DNA of 64,000 nt from Fodinibacter sp963763015. Lineage in GTDB: Bacteria > Actinomycetota > Actinomycetes > Actinomycetales > Dermatophilaceae. Positions 37,443 through 45,051 of this stretch are shown piece after piece; the first letter of the stretch is position 1, and every line of letters starts with the position of its first letter. Both the position numbers and the translations under genes were made by a program. The stretch covers positions 186,001-250,000 of the forward strand of contig CAVXML010000009.1 in assembly GCA_963763015.1 (NCBI GenBank). The letters are read 5' to 3'. The notes beneath the pieces are model-generated. The model saw only the letters and a program-made list of their open reading frames with translations, searched no databases and was not told the DNA's origin.

Positions 37443-37841
37443 TTACACGGCGGCGCGGGCAGTGTCTTGCTTGGCGCGCCAAGCGGCGGTCAGGCCCACA
37501 GCGAGCAGAGCCGAGAACCACAGCCCGGCTTCCTCCTGGACCCAGCCCGCTGACTCGGGGATGACTGCTCCGGCGAGGAAGGACGCCAGCCACGAGAGTG
37601 CAACGCCAATCAAGAGGCCAACCGCGCCGCCGATGACCTTGACCGCCAAGGATCGCCCTCTTGCCATGGACACTCCCAACGCCACGAAGGCGACAACGAG
37701 CGCCACGAGCCCGAGCAGAAAGAGAGGGCTCTCAAGCGGGCTCATATCCAACCCCCCAGCAACCCAGATGGCGACTGCCTTCGCGCACCATGCCACGAGC
37801 GAGGTCACCGCTGCTAAGACGGCCAAACGTGAAGCGGTCAC
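37443..37841 (-). CDS. Small four-helix membrane protein, unknown
   Basis: A 132-residue hydrophobic protein with four predicted transmembrane segments (AVLAAVTSLVAWCAKAVAIW; LFLLGLVALVVAFVALGVSM; VIGGAVGLLIGVALSWLASF; LWFSALLAVGLTAAW). No family recognised. GTG 37841 overlaps the stop of the upstream small gene (GTGA), so the two are probably translated together. The base composition here is lower in GC than the flanking core genes. The 169 bases between the tRNA terminator and its stop hold nothing I can name. Confidence 0.6.
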   Translation of the reverse strand: MTASRLAVLAAVTSLVAWCAKAVAIWVAGGLDMSPLESPLFLLGLVALVVAFVALGVSMARGRSLAVKVIGGAVGLLIGVALSWLASFLAGAVIPESAGWVQEEAGLWFSALLAVGLTAAWRAKQDTARAAV

Positions 37842-38059
37842 CCGCTGAGCCTAGCCACCGCTAATCGCAAGATGAGGCCGCAAGTTTCGGAATCTTCGGT
37901 CACCGCAAGTATCAGCCTTACCCCGTCGTACAGGGGGACAGCGCACCGAATTGCCGTCGGCGCCGGGCACTCGCGCTCAACGGCGACCGCCCCCACGAGC
38001 AGTACCACGCCAAGCGCTCTTACCCATCCACTCAGGTAACCAACTGCGTGTGCCACCAA
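37838..38059 (-). CDS. Small membrane-associated protein, unknown
   Basis: A 73-residue ORF (start TTG 38059, or GTG 38056) with one hydrophobic segment (WVRALGVVLLVGAVAVE) and a C-terminal part with two cysteines. No clear ribosome binding site. The main support is its 4-base GTGA coupling with the next gene. No family recognised. Confidence 0.4.
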   Translation of the reverse strand: MVAHAVGYLSGWVRALGVVLLVGAVAVERECPAPTAIRCAVPLYDGVRLILAVTEDSETCGLILRLAVARLSG

Positions 38060-38218
38060 CCGGCATGGGCGCCATGCGATCTCTCATGCCGAGGAGCGTG
38101 CTGGCCGTTGCTCCAGGCTGAGTAGTCGGCGAGCCTCGCCCGCCACGGCGTTTACGCCGCTGTGGCCGCGTGAGACAGCGGACGCCGAACGTCCGCGACC
38201 CCGAGTACCTTGCCGAGC

Positions 38219-38806
38219 ATGTCCGACTTCACGATCAAGGCGCTCACGCCGGAGACCTTCGACGACTTCGCCGCCCTCGTCGAGCGCAACAAGGGCATGT
38301 TCGCCAGCTGCTGGTGCACGTGGTTCCATCCCGATGACCGCGAGCCGGACAGCACCGCCGAGGACAACCGGGCGTTCAAGAAGCGCCGCGTGGAAGAGGG
38401 GATCGCGCACGCGGCGCTGGTCTACGACGGCGACCTGGCCATCGCCTGGGCGCAGTACGGCACACCTGAGGAGCTCCCCGGCATCCACCACCGCAAGGAG
38501 TACCTCGCCACCGCCGAGCGACTGCCCGACTACCGGATCACCTGCATCCAGGTCGAGAAGGTCCACCGCGGCAAGGGATTGGCGTCGGTCGCCCTGCGCG
38601 GAGCCGTGGACCTGATCGCGCAGGCAGGTGGCGGCGTGGTCGAGGGCTACCCGCATGACACCGGCGGGGTACGCAAGAAGAACTCATCGTTCCTCTACAA
38701 CGCAACCCGCACGGTGTACGAGCGTGAGGGCTTCACCTACGACCGTCCCAAGGGCCTGGGCAACTGCGTGATGGTGCGCGAGGTGCCGCCGAGCACGGGT
38801 GCCTGA
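38219..38806 (+). CDS. GNAT-family N-acetyltransferase
   Basis: A 195-residue GNAT protein. The acetyl-CoA binding motif A is QVEKVHRGKGLASVALRGAV. The N-terminal MSDFTIKALTPETFDDF and MFASCWCTWFHPDD are typical of a subgroup of uncharacterised actinobacterial GNATs. It ends in a tail YEREGFTYDRPKG. The substrate is unknown. ATG 38219 is preferred to an upstream TTG at 38210. It is intact, unlike several neighbours in this accessory stretch. Confidence 0.85.
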   Translation: MSDFTIKALTPETFDDFAALVERNKGMFASCWCTWFHPDDREPDSTAEDNRAFKKRRVEEGIAHAALVYDGDLAIAWAQYGTPEELPGIHHRKEYLATAERLPDYRITCIQVEKVHRGKGLASVALRGAVDLIAQAGGGVVEGYPHDTGGVRKKNSSFLYNATRTVYEREGFTYDRPKGLGNCVMVREVPPSTGA

Positions 38807-38877
38807 ACGGCACTCTCATGCCGCCGATCGTGCCGATGAGCGATCGTCCCATCTGCCTGAGGTCCTAGCCTTTGCGC

Positions 38878-39381
38878 GTGAGTACGTCCGCGTCTCAGGT
38901 CGCTCTGCGACTTATGGCACCTGCCGACGTTCCCGCGGTTCTCGCAGTGCAACAGCCCGGCGCCGTCGTCGCCCTCGCCAAGGTCTTTCCCCAAGACAAG
39001 TTCCCGTTCCCGCGCGAGGCGGTTGCTCGACGGTGGCTGGAAGAGATCGAATCGCACGAGGTTGACTGCTACGTGGTGGAGCGGCGGGATGTAGTGATCG
39101 GTTTCGCCGCCGTACGCGCTGATGAGTTCATCCACTTCGGCATCGCCCTCGAACTGTGGGGCACCGGTGCCGCGCAACAGGCTCATGACGCCGTACTCGA
39201 CCGGATGAGAGCCGCGGGAGTGACCCGAGCGTGGCTACGGGTATTCACCGACAACGAACGCGGCCGGAGCTTCTACGAGCGACTCGGTTGGGCACCCAAC
39301 GGAGAGCGAAGCCACAGTACGTTCCCGCCGTATGCGGAGCTGTTGAGTTACGAACGCTGGCTCACTCGACAGGGGGGATGA
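38878..39381 (+). CDS. GNAT-family N-acetyltransferase
   Basis: A 167-residue GNAT protein (VALRLMAPADVPAVLAVQQ; motif A LWGTGAAQQAHDAVLDRM; FTDNERGRSFYERLGW). GTG 38878 is chosen because TAGCCT lies 6 bases upstream (38866-38871), fitting a leaderless transcript; an in-frame TTG at 38872 overlaps that. Substrate unknown; not closely similar to the preceding GNAT. Confidence 0.82.
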   Translation: MSTSASQVALRLMAPADVPAVLAVQQPGAVVALAKVFPQDKFPFPREAVARRWLEEIESHEVDCYVVERRDVVIGFAAVRADEFIHFGIALELWGTGAAQQAHDAVLDRMRAAGVTRAWLRVFTDNERGRSFYERLGWAPNGERSHSTFPPYAELLSYERWLTRQGG

Positions 39382-39416
39382 CGGGTCTGTAGCGCAATCA
39401 ATTGCCGCGAGTGGGC

Positions 39417-39632
39417 CTACCTACTCTGCCCCGAAGGATCAGGGAGGCCTACGTGATTTCTCCTGCTCCCCGCGTAGCGACCCACGAGGCTGAGGACGAG
39501 GACTATCACGAAGCAGAGCGTCGCCGGTCGGCCACCCGTGTCTTGGGCGAAGAACACGACGCCGACGGCGAACACGACCACCATCAGAACACGCGTCACC
39601 CAGTCGATTGCCCTCCAGCTCACACAAAGCAT
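39417..39632 (-). CDS. Small membrane protein, unknown
   Basis: A 71-residue ORF with two hydrophobic segments (VTRVLMVVVFAVGVVFFA and LCFVIVLVLSLVGRYA) and a basic, polar C terminus. ATG 39632. It lies 43 bases downstream of the frameshifted two-helix gene at 39676. No family recognised; short length keeps confidence moderate. Confidence 0.5.
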   Translation of the reverse strand: MLCVSWRAIDWVTRVLMVVVFAVGVVFFAQDTGGRPATLCFVIVLVLSLVGRYAGSRRNHVGLPDPSGQSR

Positions 39633-39675
39633 CGTCGCACGGCAACATGGCGGCGTTCCGTCCGGTCATGCCGCG

Positions 39676-39835
39676 CTACGTGCGGTCGGGGCGCTTCCGC
39701 AGCAGGGCCGCCGCGACAGCGGCAACGATGACGCCGCCTGAGAGGACCGGGAACCGGGGCCCGGCAGCGGATGAGCGCCACACCAACAGCGATCAGGGCT
39801 AGTCCAACGCCGAGCAGGACCTTCAGCACGTTCAC
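39676..39835 (-). pseudogene. Frameshifted small two-helix membrane protein
   Basis: GTG 39835 opens MNVLKVLLGVGLALIAVGVA, a transmembrane helix. The frame is then lost at about GCTGCCGGGCCCC; in the +1 frame it resumes GPRFPVLSGGVIVAAVAAAL followed by LRKRPDRT and a TAG at 39676. Together they would make about 52 residues with two helices. A single-base indel is the simple explanation. An in-frame ATG at 39877 would extend the N terminus. Confidence 0.5.
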
Positions 39836-39966
39836 ATCCTCGACCGTCTCCTCGGCTGGCGTCAGACTTCCACGCATCTGCCGCGACCGGACGTGATGAG
39901 GGCGCGCCGAACCGACTGGAGGAGATCACGAAGGGCCACGGGTGGCCTGGGGGAGCGAGAAGCGTC

Positions 39967-40050
39967 GGGGCGCCTAGCTGGCCCCAGAGCTTGCTGAGTC
40001 ATCGGGGCGTGCCACTGGCGACCGTATCGCGGCTGAACGGTCGAATGGCC
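39967..40050. repeat. Direct repeat, copy A
   Basis: About 84 bases, matched by copy B at 44170-44255. The first part is nearly identical (GGGGCGCCTAGC, then AGAGCTTGCTGAGTCATCGG); the second part (CCGTA-CGCGG, GGTCGAA-GG) is weaker. Both are in the same orientation and bracket about 4.1 kb. On the minus strand both encode ATG-TQQALGPARRP with third-base differences, so it could be the end of an old coding sequence. The surrounding 39836-40371 has no other gene I can support. Confidence 0.7.
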
Positions 40051-40100
40051 TCTTCTCTGGACCAAAAGCTTGGCGACCGAAGTGTCACGGAATGGGTGGC

Positions 40101-40143
40101 GGCGCCCCCGCGGGACAAGTCCCCCAAAGCCCGCGGGGGCGCC
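40101..40143. terminator. Strong GC hairpin downstream of the 40372 small gene
   Basis: GGCGCCCCCGCGGG (40101-40114) pairs perfectly with CCCGCGGGGGCGCC (40130-40143) over a 15-base loop. A related hairpin (GGCGCCCCCGC/GCGGGGGCGCC) is at 44136-44177 beside repeat copy B. No T-tract on either strand. Confidence 0.6.
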
Positions 40144-40371
40144 TTGTCAGCGCGAGACTTTGCCCGTCACCGGCGCCGACCGGAGAAAGCATTACCCACG
40201 CGTCGACGCAACGGTGCGAGAGGTCTGCCTCAGTGACAACTCAAGCCGAACGGCTATTTGAATGGTCGGCCGTTCAGCCCGCCCAGGTGCCGTCGTCCGA
40301 TCGCGTCACAGGGGTCTGGCTGCCCTTTTCGTGGCGATCTTGAGCGGACCATGGACGCGCGCACTGACGAC

Positions 40372-40530
40372 TCATCGCCCACCGACGCACACGCCGTTCC
40401 CGGCCTTGACCCACACCCCGGACGGGTGCCAGGTACGCCAGCCCTCGTCCGCCACGGCACGCGCCCACGTCTCTTCCTCCCCGTCGGCATCGGGGTCGTA
40501 GTCGCGGGTTGTGTGCTGCCAACCGTCCAT
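40372..40530 (-). CDS. Tiny DPxxDG/GWRxW protein, family copy 1
   Basis: A 52-residue ORF, too short for most gene finders. ATG 40530. Core: DYDPDADGEEETWARAVADE then GWRTWHPSGVWVKAGNG, ending VCVGGR. The ORF at 43910 shares DxDPxxDGxExxWAxxxADxGWRxW, and a decayed third copy is at 44900-45020. Repetition with conservation of D, E, G and W positions supports that it is or was a real protein. No function known. Confidence 0.6.
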   Translation of the reverse strand: MDGWQHTTRDYDPDADGEEETWARAVADEGWRTWHPSGVWVKAGNGVCVGGR

Positions 40531-40599
40531 GCATGGGAGGTTAGGGGGTGCTCGGACTCCGGGACTAGGAGAATTGCCTTCGTGACGCAGACGCGCGAG

Positions 40600-40641
40600 C
40601 CCGATGGCCAGCGCGACCTTCCCGATGGCCAGCGCGACCTT
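40600..40641. repeat. Tandem duplication, 2 x 21 bases
   Basis: CCCGATGGCCAGCGCGACCTT plus the same 21-base unit immediately after (40600-40620, 40621-40641). It lies in a stretch (40531-40706) with no supportable gene. Confidence 0.8.
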
Positions 40642-40706
40642 GAGGATCTCCGCCTACGGTGGTCGCAGTGCGAGATGGTGCGTGCGCAAGCCCTCAAGGA
40701 CGTCGA

Positions 40707-40910
40707 TCAGTGGAACTCAAGGATCCTCGGGCCGTGAACTTTCGATGAGGGGAAGGTCGCGGCGCAACGCTCTGTGCGGGGGCTGAGCGCTACTTGTCGA
40801 TTCTCGAGCGCGTCCCAGTACTCCTCCTCGGTGCACTGGCGCAGCAGCGCGTACCTGTCCACCCCCGGCACGGTGACACGGTCCACCGACGGCAGTGGCG
40901 CAGGCCTCAC
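40707..40910 (-). CDS. Small protein downstream of the ligase fragment, unknown
   Basis: A 67-residue ORF, GTG 40910, overlapping the TGA of the ligase C-terminal fragment by GTGA. The core is DRYALLRQCTEEEYWDALEN, an acidic helix with several aromatic residues, then SPRTERCAATFPSSKVHG. No family recognised. Coupling to a ligase gene that is now broken suggests it was an operon partner. Confidence 0.45.
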   Translation of the reverse strand: MRPAPLPSVDRVTVPGVDRYALLRQCTEEEYWDALENRQVALSPRTERCAATFPSSKVHGPRILEFH

Positions 40911-41126
40911 GCCTCCTGGTCGGCCAAGCCTTCGACGGCCAGGTCGATCCGAGGCCGCACGTAGCGAAGAGGATGCCGGTAGCCGCCACCCTGGAGAGCA
41001 GCGTCGGCCGACACTTCCCCCACGATCAGCGGCTCGACTTTGACGAGCGGGACCTTGTCGCGGGATGAGCCGAACCGGGTGGAGGAGATGACGTCGGGCC
41101 ACGGGTGGTCGGGCCCTCCCGAGGGG
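40907..41126 (-). pseudogene. C-terminal fragment of a short ATP-dependent DNA ligase
   Basis: In-frame remnant GPDHPWPDVISSTRFGSS, then DKVPLVKVEPLIVGEVSADA, then RHPLRYVRPRIDL, stop at 40907. This is the conserved tail of the OB domain of the short (about 320 aa) actinobacterial ATP-dependent ligases. No start codon leads into it and the frame is closed by TGA upstream. A matching N-terminal fragment is at 42330-42567 on the same strand. Confidence 0.7.
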
Positions 41127-41305
41127 TCTCCGGGTCGGGGCCTCCGACGCAGACATGGGCGAGGTCGTCACCATGGCCCGTCGGCCTCGGCAGTCCGGCG
41201 GGTGCGTCTCTGTTCCCGGATGAGGCGGGTCAACCTGTCCGGGGGTGCTGCGCGTCATAACGGTAGACGTGTGTAGTGAGCGTGGGTGTCTGCGAGGAGG
41301 AAGCC

Positions 41306-41845
41306 ATGATGACGATGATGAGGGTGCTCGCCGTGGGGTTCGCCGCCGCCGCCGTGCCGATCCGACTCCTTGTTGCAGTGCTGCTGCTGACGGTGTCCAC
41401 AGCGTGCGACGGGGGCGAGGGGGATGGCGCGTCGCCCCTAACCGCGGGCACCTCGACGACGGGAAGCACGACCCCCATCAGCACGACTCCAAGCAGCACC
41501 ACGACGACCACCACGACACCGACGCCGACAGCAACACCATCAGCCGACCCGACGACACCGGTTTCACCCACCGAGGCGACGCCGCCGACCACTGCGTCGT
41601 GCCCCATCGTGGTGTTCACCCCCAACTCCGGCGACGGCGCCTTCCGCGTGCGCGCCACCGGTTTGTCCTGTAATGCTGCCGAGTCACTCATTCGCGACAT
41701 CGACGCAGTGGCCGGTTCACCCCCACCGCCGACCATCACCGTCAGCGGATGGACGTGCACCTCGACGCGCATTCCCGACCCGGCACTGGTCTATGACTGG
41801 GATTGCCACAAGAACGATCACCGGGTCACCTGGCAACGCGGGTGA
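41306..41845 (+). CDS. Putative lipoprotein with Ser/Thr/Pro-rich linker
   Basis: A 179-residue exported protein. The signal segment (VPIRLLVAVLLLTVSTAC) ends in a lipobox-like STAC. Residues about 50-105 are a Thr/Pro/Ser-rich linker with long ACC/ACG runs. The C-terminal domain of about 75 residues has four Cys (ASCPIVVFTP, ATGLSCNAAE, VSGWTCTS, DWDCHKND) and may be disulphide-bonded. ATG 41306 has GAGGAGG upstream; ATGs at 41309, 41315 and 41318 also exist. No family recognised. It is inserted between the two ligase fragments. Confidence 0.65.
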   Translation: MMTMMRVLAVGFAAAAVPIRLLVAVLLLTVSTACDGGEGDGASPLTAGTSTTGSTTPISTTPSSTTTTTTTPTPTATPSADPTTPVSPTEATPPTTASCPIVVFTPNSGDGAFRVRATGLSCNAAESLIRDIDAVAGSPPPPTITVSGWTCTSTRIPDPALVYDWDCHKNDHRVTWQRG

Positions 41846-41988
41846 CGTCGCCGGCGCCTGGCCGTCGCGCTCTCCGAGGGCCACGTTGACGTCTTCCGGA
41901 CGATCAAGGGAGAGGTGCGCTCATGCCGCAGAGCGTGTGTGCTCAGGAGTCCTCGTTGGGTCGCAGATGGCCAACCGCAGCAGTCAGA

Positions 41989-42567
41989 TCAGGGGCCGAC
42001 TCGGCGGCCCTCAACAGACGTAGCTGGCGGGTCATTCTCAGACTGCACCACTGCGGAAGGGGCATCAGCCTCAACGGGACGAAAGGTGGAGGCATCCTCC
42101 GGATACTCGACGGCGGCAAAGGCCTGGTCCATGGCCCGCGATGCTGCCCACCACGCTGCGCCAGCCTGTCCTTGGACGGAAGTCAGCGCGTAGTAAGTCG
42201 CAGCAACTGCGTCATCGTCGAGGTCGTGGTCACGCTCAATGTCCGTCATGACCTGAGTGGCGTCACCATGATCCACCAAGGCATCCCAGCCCGACTGCAG
42301 CGAGCCCAGCAGATCGACATCCGGACCTACCGCGCCCTGCGCGACGACTGCGGCGGCGAGGTCGGGGAATCGGTCCGTGAGGTCCTTGCCGTGCCGGGAC
42401 CACAGCTTCGCACCAGCATCGTCCCGCACCACCGCGACTCGATAGCCGTCCCACTTCAGCTCATACACCGCCCCGGCCGGCAGCGGCGGCACGCCCGGAA
42501 CGCTCGCCTCGGAGCGTGCCAAGGCAACTGCGACCCGCCCCCGTGACTCCGGCGGCAGCCCCGGCAC
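41989..42567 (-). pseudogene. N-terminal ATP-dependent DNA ligase fragment joined to an unrelated tail
   Basis: The 192-residue open frame begins MPGLPPESRGRVAVALARSE and contains the adenylation motif VYELKWDGYRVAVV (Lys at about residue 39) and WSRHGKDLTDRFPDLAAAV, as in short actinobacterial ligases. After residue about 78 the ligase sequence stops and a different helix-rich, acidic tail follows (LVDHGDATQVMTDIERDHDL, DDDAVAATYYALTSVQGQ). The nucleotidyltransferase core (motifs III-V) is missing. The rest of the ligase tail is at 40907. So it is a chimera or rearranged remnant; catalytic activity is impossible. It is about 5 bases after the yegP-like pseudogene. Confidence 0.7.
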
Positions 42568-42573
42568 GGTTCG

Positions 42574-42764
42574 TCAGCTCTGGCCGGCAGCGATGACCGC
42601 ACTTGGGGCGTCTCGCTGAACCGCGGCGATGCCGTCGCGGCAGTGTTGTTCGGAGTTGTACCCTCGCCAGCTGTGGCGATGATCTGGCTATTGGCCGAAC
42701 GGAAGTGCCAGCGGTTCTCGCTCGTGGAGCCGCGGAAGACCTCGAACCTTGCCTGCCCTGCCAT
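42574..42764 (-). pseudogene. YegP-like DUF1508 protein, frameshifted
   Basis: ATG 42764 (after AAGGAG) starts MAGQARFEVFRGSTSENRWH, then FRSANSQIIATAGEG, the first half of a DUF1508 domain. One base is then missing; in the next frame it continues YNSEQHCRDGIAAVQRDAPS then AVIAAGQS and TGA at 42574. Joined, it is a single 63-residue DUF1508 unit. YegP-type proteins occur widely; role unknown. Confidence 0.7.
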
Positions 42765-42941
42765 GGTGGCTCCTTCCGAGGCCAAGCGATGACGGCAAGA
42801 TCGCCGTGTTGGCCGACTACCCGCCCCAACCTAGCCCGGACCATCGGCGATGGACTCTCGGCTCCCTCGCCCACAGAACCGCCCCCGGTCTCGTAGAGGT
42901 CAGGGGCGGTTCGTCATGCCGGGGCGTTCGGCGCCAAGGCC

Positions 42942-43145
42942 TCAGATCTTGGCGTCCGTGCCCTTGTGCCGGCCGGCGCCGGTGTCGTTGCCGCCGTTGG
43001 TGACACAGTCCCAGGTGCCCGGACCTGTCTTCTGGGCCGTCTGACCGCCCGGACAGGTGATCGGCGCGGCGTTCGCTGGTGCGGCGCCGACGAAGGCAAC
43101 AGCGATGAGGCTCAGGCCTGCTGCAGCGCTGAGTGCACACTTCAT
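42942..43145 (-). CDS. Small secreted protein
   Basis: A 67-residue protein with a clear Sec signal peptide (MKCALSAAAGLSLIAVAFVG, cleavage after APANA) leaving a mature peptide of about 41 residues with two Cys (PITCPGG and WDCVTNGG). Family unknown. The pair of Cys suggests a single disulphide. ATG 43145. Confidence 0.65.
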   Translation of the reverse strand: MKCALSAAAGLSLIAVAFVGAAPANAAPITCPGGQTAQKTGPGTWDCVTNGGNDTGAGRHKGTDAKI

Positions 43146-43300
43146 CGATGGATCGTCTCTGACGGTGGGCAGTCCCCCTGCGGCTGCCCGATCGCGAGAG
43201 TGGCACCGCTTTCCGGCGCAGGCAATGGCTCGACCGGGCCATTCACCTTCCCTTCATCGGTGCCCACACTTCCCTTAGGACCCGATCCGTGCGTCTGGCT

Positions 43301-43903
43301 CTAGCGCCCCGGTTGAGCACGCGGCAGCGACTCCCAGGGCGCGCCCGCATTGGCCCCCTCGGTCAGGGCGGGGGCGAAGAATCGCTCCAGGAAGTCCTCA
43401 GCCTGCTGCTCGGAGGAGCGACTCGACAGCAGGGCGGCGCTCTCGACGGCGAAGACGAGGCGCTCAGCGAGCCCTCGAGCGAGGAGGTCTCCGTGATCAG
43501 TGATGATGCCGTTCGCCCACCGCATCGCCTGGGGATGTCCCCCAACACCCCAGGAGTAGAGGATCGCGTTGGTTGTGACGCCGGGTCCGTCACGCCAGGG
43601 GACGACCCGGGAGACCAGGGCGATTGTGGTCGCGGGTCGCACCCCCATCACACGCGCCAGGTCGTCGAGCGCCCCCCAGGTCAGGGCCACCGCGGCCACA
43701 GCCCCATGCATCCCCAGCTGGACGACAGTTGCGACGAAATCAGCCAGGCGTTGACCATCCTTCGCCGCCCGGTCAGTCTCGGTGAGCAGGGCGCGGGCAG
43801 CGGGCTCGACGTCGCTGTACGTTGCCCAGAACTGGGCCAGCTGGAAGTCGCGCAGGTTCATCGGCTTGGCTACTTGCTCGAGCGTCCGGTCCGGATAGAC
43901 CAC
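43301..43903 (-). CDS. Hypothetical helical protein
   Basis: A 200-residue, mostly helical soluble protein (PMNLRDFQLAQFWATYSDVE; WGALDDLARVMGVRPATTIA; VFAVESAALLSSRSSEQQAE). No family recognised. GTG 43903 gives the full frame; ATG 43861 (MNLRDF) is an alternative. It lies 6 bases after the tiny protein at 43910, so the two form an operon. Confidence 0.55.
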   Translation of the reverse strand: MVYPDRTLEQVAKPMNLRDFQLAQFWATYSDVEPAARALLTETDRAAKDGQRLADFVATVVQLGMHGAVAAVALTWGALDDLARVMGVRPATTIALVSRVVPWRDGPGVTTNAILYSWGVGGHPQAMRWANGIITDHGDLLARGLAERLVFAVESAALLSSRSSEQQAEDFLERFFAPALTEGANAGAPWESLPRAQPGR

Positions 43904-43909
43904 TGGGAC

Positions 43910-44107
43910 TCAGTCTGCCCCTCGCACGCATGCGATGGAGCCTTCACGGCGCAGGCTCCATCGCTGCCGGCGCCGCCCTGGGAGCGAGATCCACGGGCCA
44001 GGACCCGGCTCCCACATCCGCCACCCCTGATCGGCCAGCGATGCCGCCCAGGCCTCCTCGTCGCCGTCGCGCTCGGGGTCGTGGTCGAAGAGGCTTTGGA
44101 TGAGCAC
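43910..44107 (-). CDS. Tiny DPxxDG/GWRxW protein, family copy 2
   Basis: A 65-residue ORF, ATG 44107. The core DHDPERDGDEEAWAASLADQ then GWRMWEPGPGPW matches the 52-residue ORF at 40372 at the D, E, W and G positions. The C-terminal 20 residues are basic. It precedes the 200-residue gene at 43301 and follows the hairpin at 44136. Confidence 0.6.
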   Translation of the reverse strand: MLIQSLFDHDPERDGDEEAWAASLADQGWRMWEPGPGPWISLPGRRRQRWSLRREGSIACVRGAD

Positions 44108-44135
44108 CCGGTCATGCTGGCATGAACTGCACGAC

Positions 44136-44177
44136 GGCGCCCCCGCAGACTCTGGTGCGGGGAGGAGCGGGGGCGCC
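44136..44177. terminator. GC hairpin beside repeat copy B
   Basis: GGCGCCCCCGC (44136-44146) pairs perfectly with GCGGGGGCGCC (44167-44177) around a 20-base loop. It is related in sequence to the hairpin at 40101-40143. The right arm is shared with the start of repeat copy B. Confidence 0.6.
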
Positions 44178-44255
44178 TAGCGGGCCCGAGAGCTTGCTGA
44201 GTCATCGGAACCGGCCAACGGCGACCGTAGCGCGGAGGCCGGTCGAACGGCGGCC
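44170..44255. repeat. Direct repeat, copy B
   Basis: Partner of copy A (39967-40050), same orientation. Shared blocks are GGGGCGCCTAGC and AGAGCTTGCTGAGTCATCGG. The shared minus-strand ORF start ATG-TQQALGPARRP differs at CTC/CTG and CCC/CCA, both synonymous. It lies in a 264-base stretch without a gene before 44372. Confidence 0.7.
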
Positions 44256-44371
44256 ATGACGTGCCGCGGACACCGAGCAGCGCACTCCATTGCGCGCACC
44301 GCCCCAGCCCGCTCATACTCGTCACGATGCGGTCTGCTTCCGGCGACCGATCAGGGGTACCTGAGGTGATC

Positions 44372-44650
44372 ATGCGACTGTGGAGAAGGTCGGACCACTC
44401 CGAACGCGGCACCCACGCCCCTGACCCGGACAAGTGCGAGCACACATGGCGGCCCAGAGACGTGAGCCTCGCCCTGCCAGGTCCTTACGTCTGCGAGGTC
44501 TGCGATCTCTGCGGCAGGTTGCGCCTCCACGGACCAGAGGAGATCACCGGGCCGGCGACCCGCGTTGCGGACGCTGCCGCCACGCATCTTGAATCCTTGG
44601 AACCGCGCCGGTCACCGCGCCACGCGTCCCCACCACCGCCACCGGACTGA
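44372..44650 (+). CDS. Small zinc-ribbon-like protein, unknown
   Basis: A 92-residue ORF, ATG 44372. A zinc-ribbon pattern is visible: DKCEHTWRPRD then YVCEVCDLCGRLR (CxxH...CxxCxxC). The C terminus is Pro/Ser-rich. No family recognised. TGAGGTG just upstream could be a ribosome binding site. An in-frame GTG at 44366 is an alternative. Confidence 0.5.
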   Translation: MRLWRRSDHSERGTHAPDPDKCEHTWRPRDVSLALPGPYVCEVCDLCGRLRLHGPEEITGPATRVADAAATHLESLEPRRSPRHASPPPPPD

Positions 44651-44899
44651 TACCCGGCACACCCTCCCAACCCGCCTCCCCATGCTGTGGACGTCCCTAC
44701 GGCGCCCACCTCGGCACCCTCGCGCTGCCCTCGACCCTCGGCAACAGCTCGATCGAGCCATTGCCCGTCGGCGCGTCTCAGCGGGTGCGTCGGGTGTCTC
44801 ACGCGAGTCTCGGTCATGCCGTGCGAAGGCTCCGAGGCACCTCCCCGCGTGATGGTGGGGCGGCCCACGGCCACACGCACGGCCCGCGCAGCGCCCAGC

Positions 44900-45020
44900 G
44901 TCGAACGTGCCGGCTGCCCATGGCTGACCCGTACCCCCCGTCGGGTTCCAGGTGCGCCACCCCACAACGGCCACCGCCCGCGCCTCGCTCGGCGCCGTCC
45001 GCCTCCGGATCGTCGTCCAA
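44900..45020 (-). pseudogene. Decayed copy 3 of the DPxxDG/GWRxW family
   Basis: TTG 45020 begins LDDDPEADGAE; one base shift then gives SEARAVAVVGWRTWNPTGGT. Together they align with copies 1 and 2 (DxDPxxDGxE...ARAVxxxGWRTWxPxG). The frameshift is near GGCGCCGAGCGAGG. No clear stop after the core. The rest of 44651-45051 has no gene I can support. Confidence 0.55.
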
Positions 45021-45051
45021 AGGGGCCCGATGATCGGTGGTATCGCCAATG

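Noticed and set aside
40258..40737. 159-codon plus-strand frame over the tiny family gene
   Set aside because: It is the antisense shadow of 40372-40530 plus a 21-base tandem duplication; no domain seen.
43301..43903. Antisense plus-strand frame 43289-44125
   Set aside because: It overlaps two minus-strand genes with better codon use and shows no domain.
39967..44255. Integron-like gene-cassette array with attC sites
   Set aside because: Only two repeats, no IntI and no GTTRRRY core pairs, so the cassette idea is not supported.
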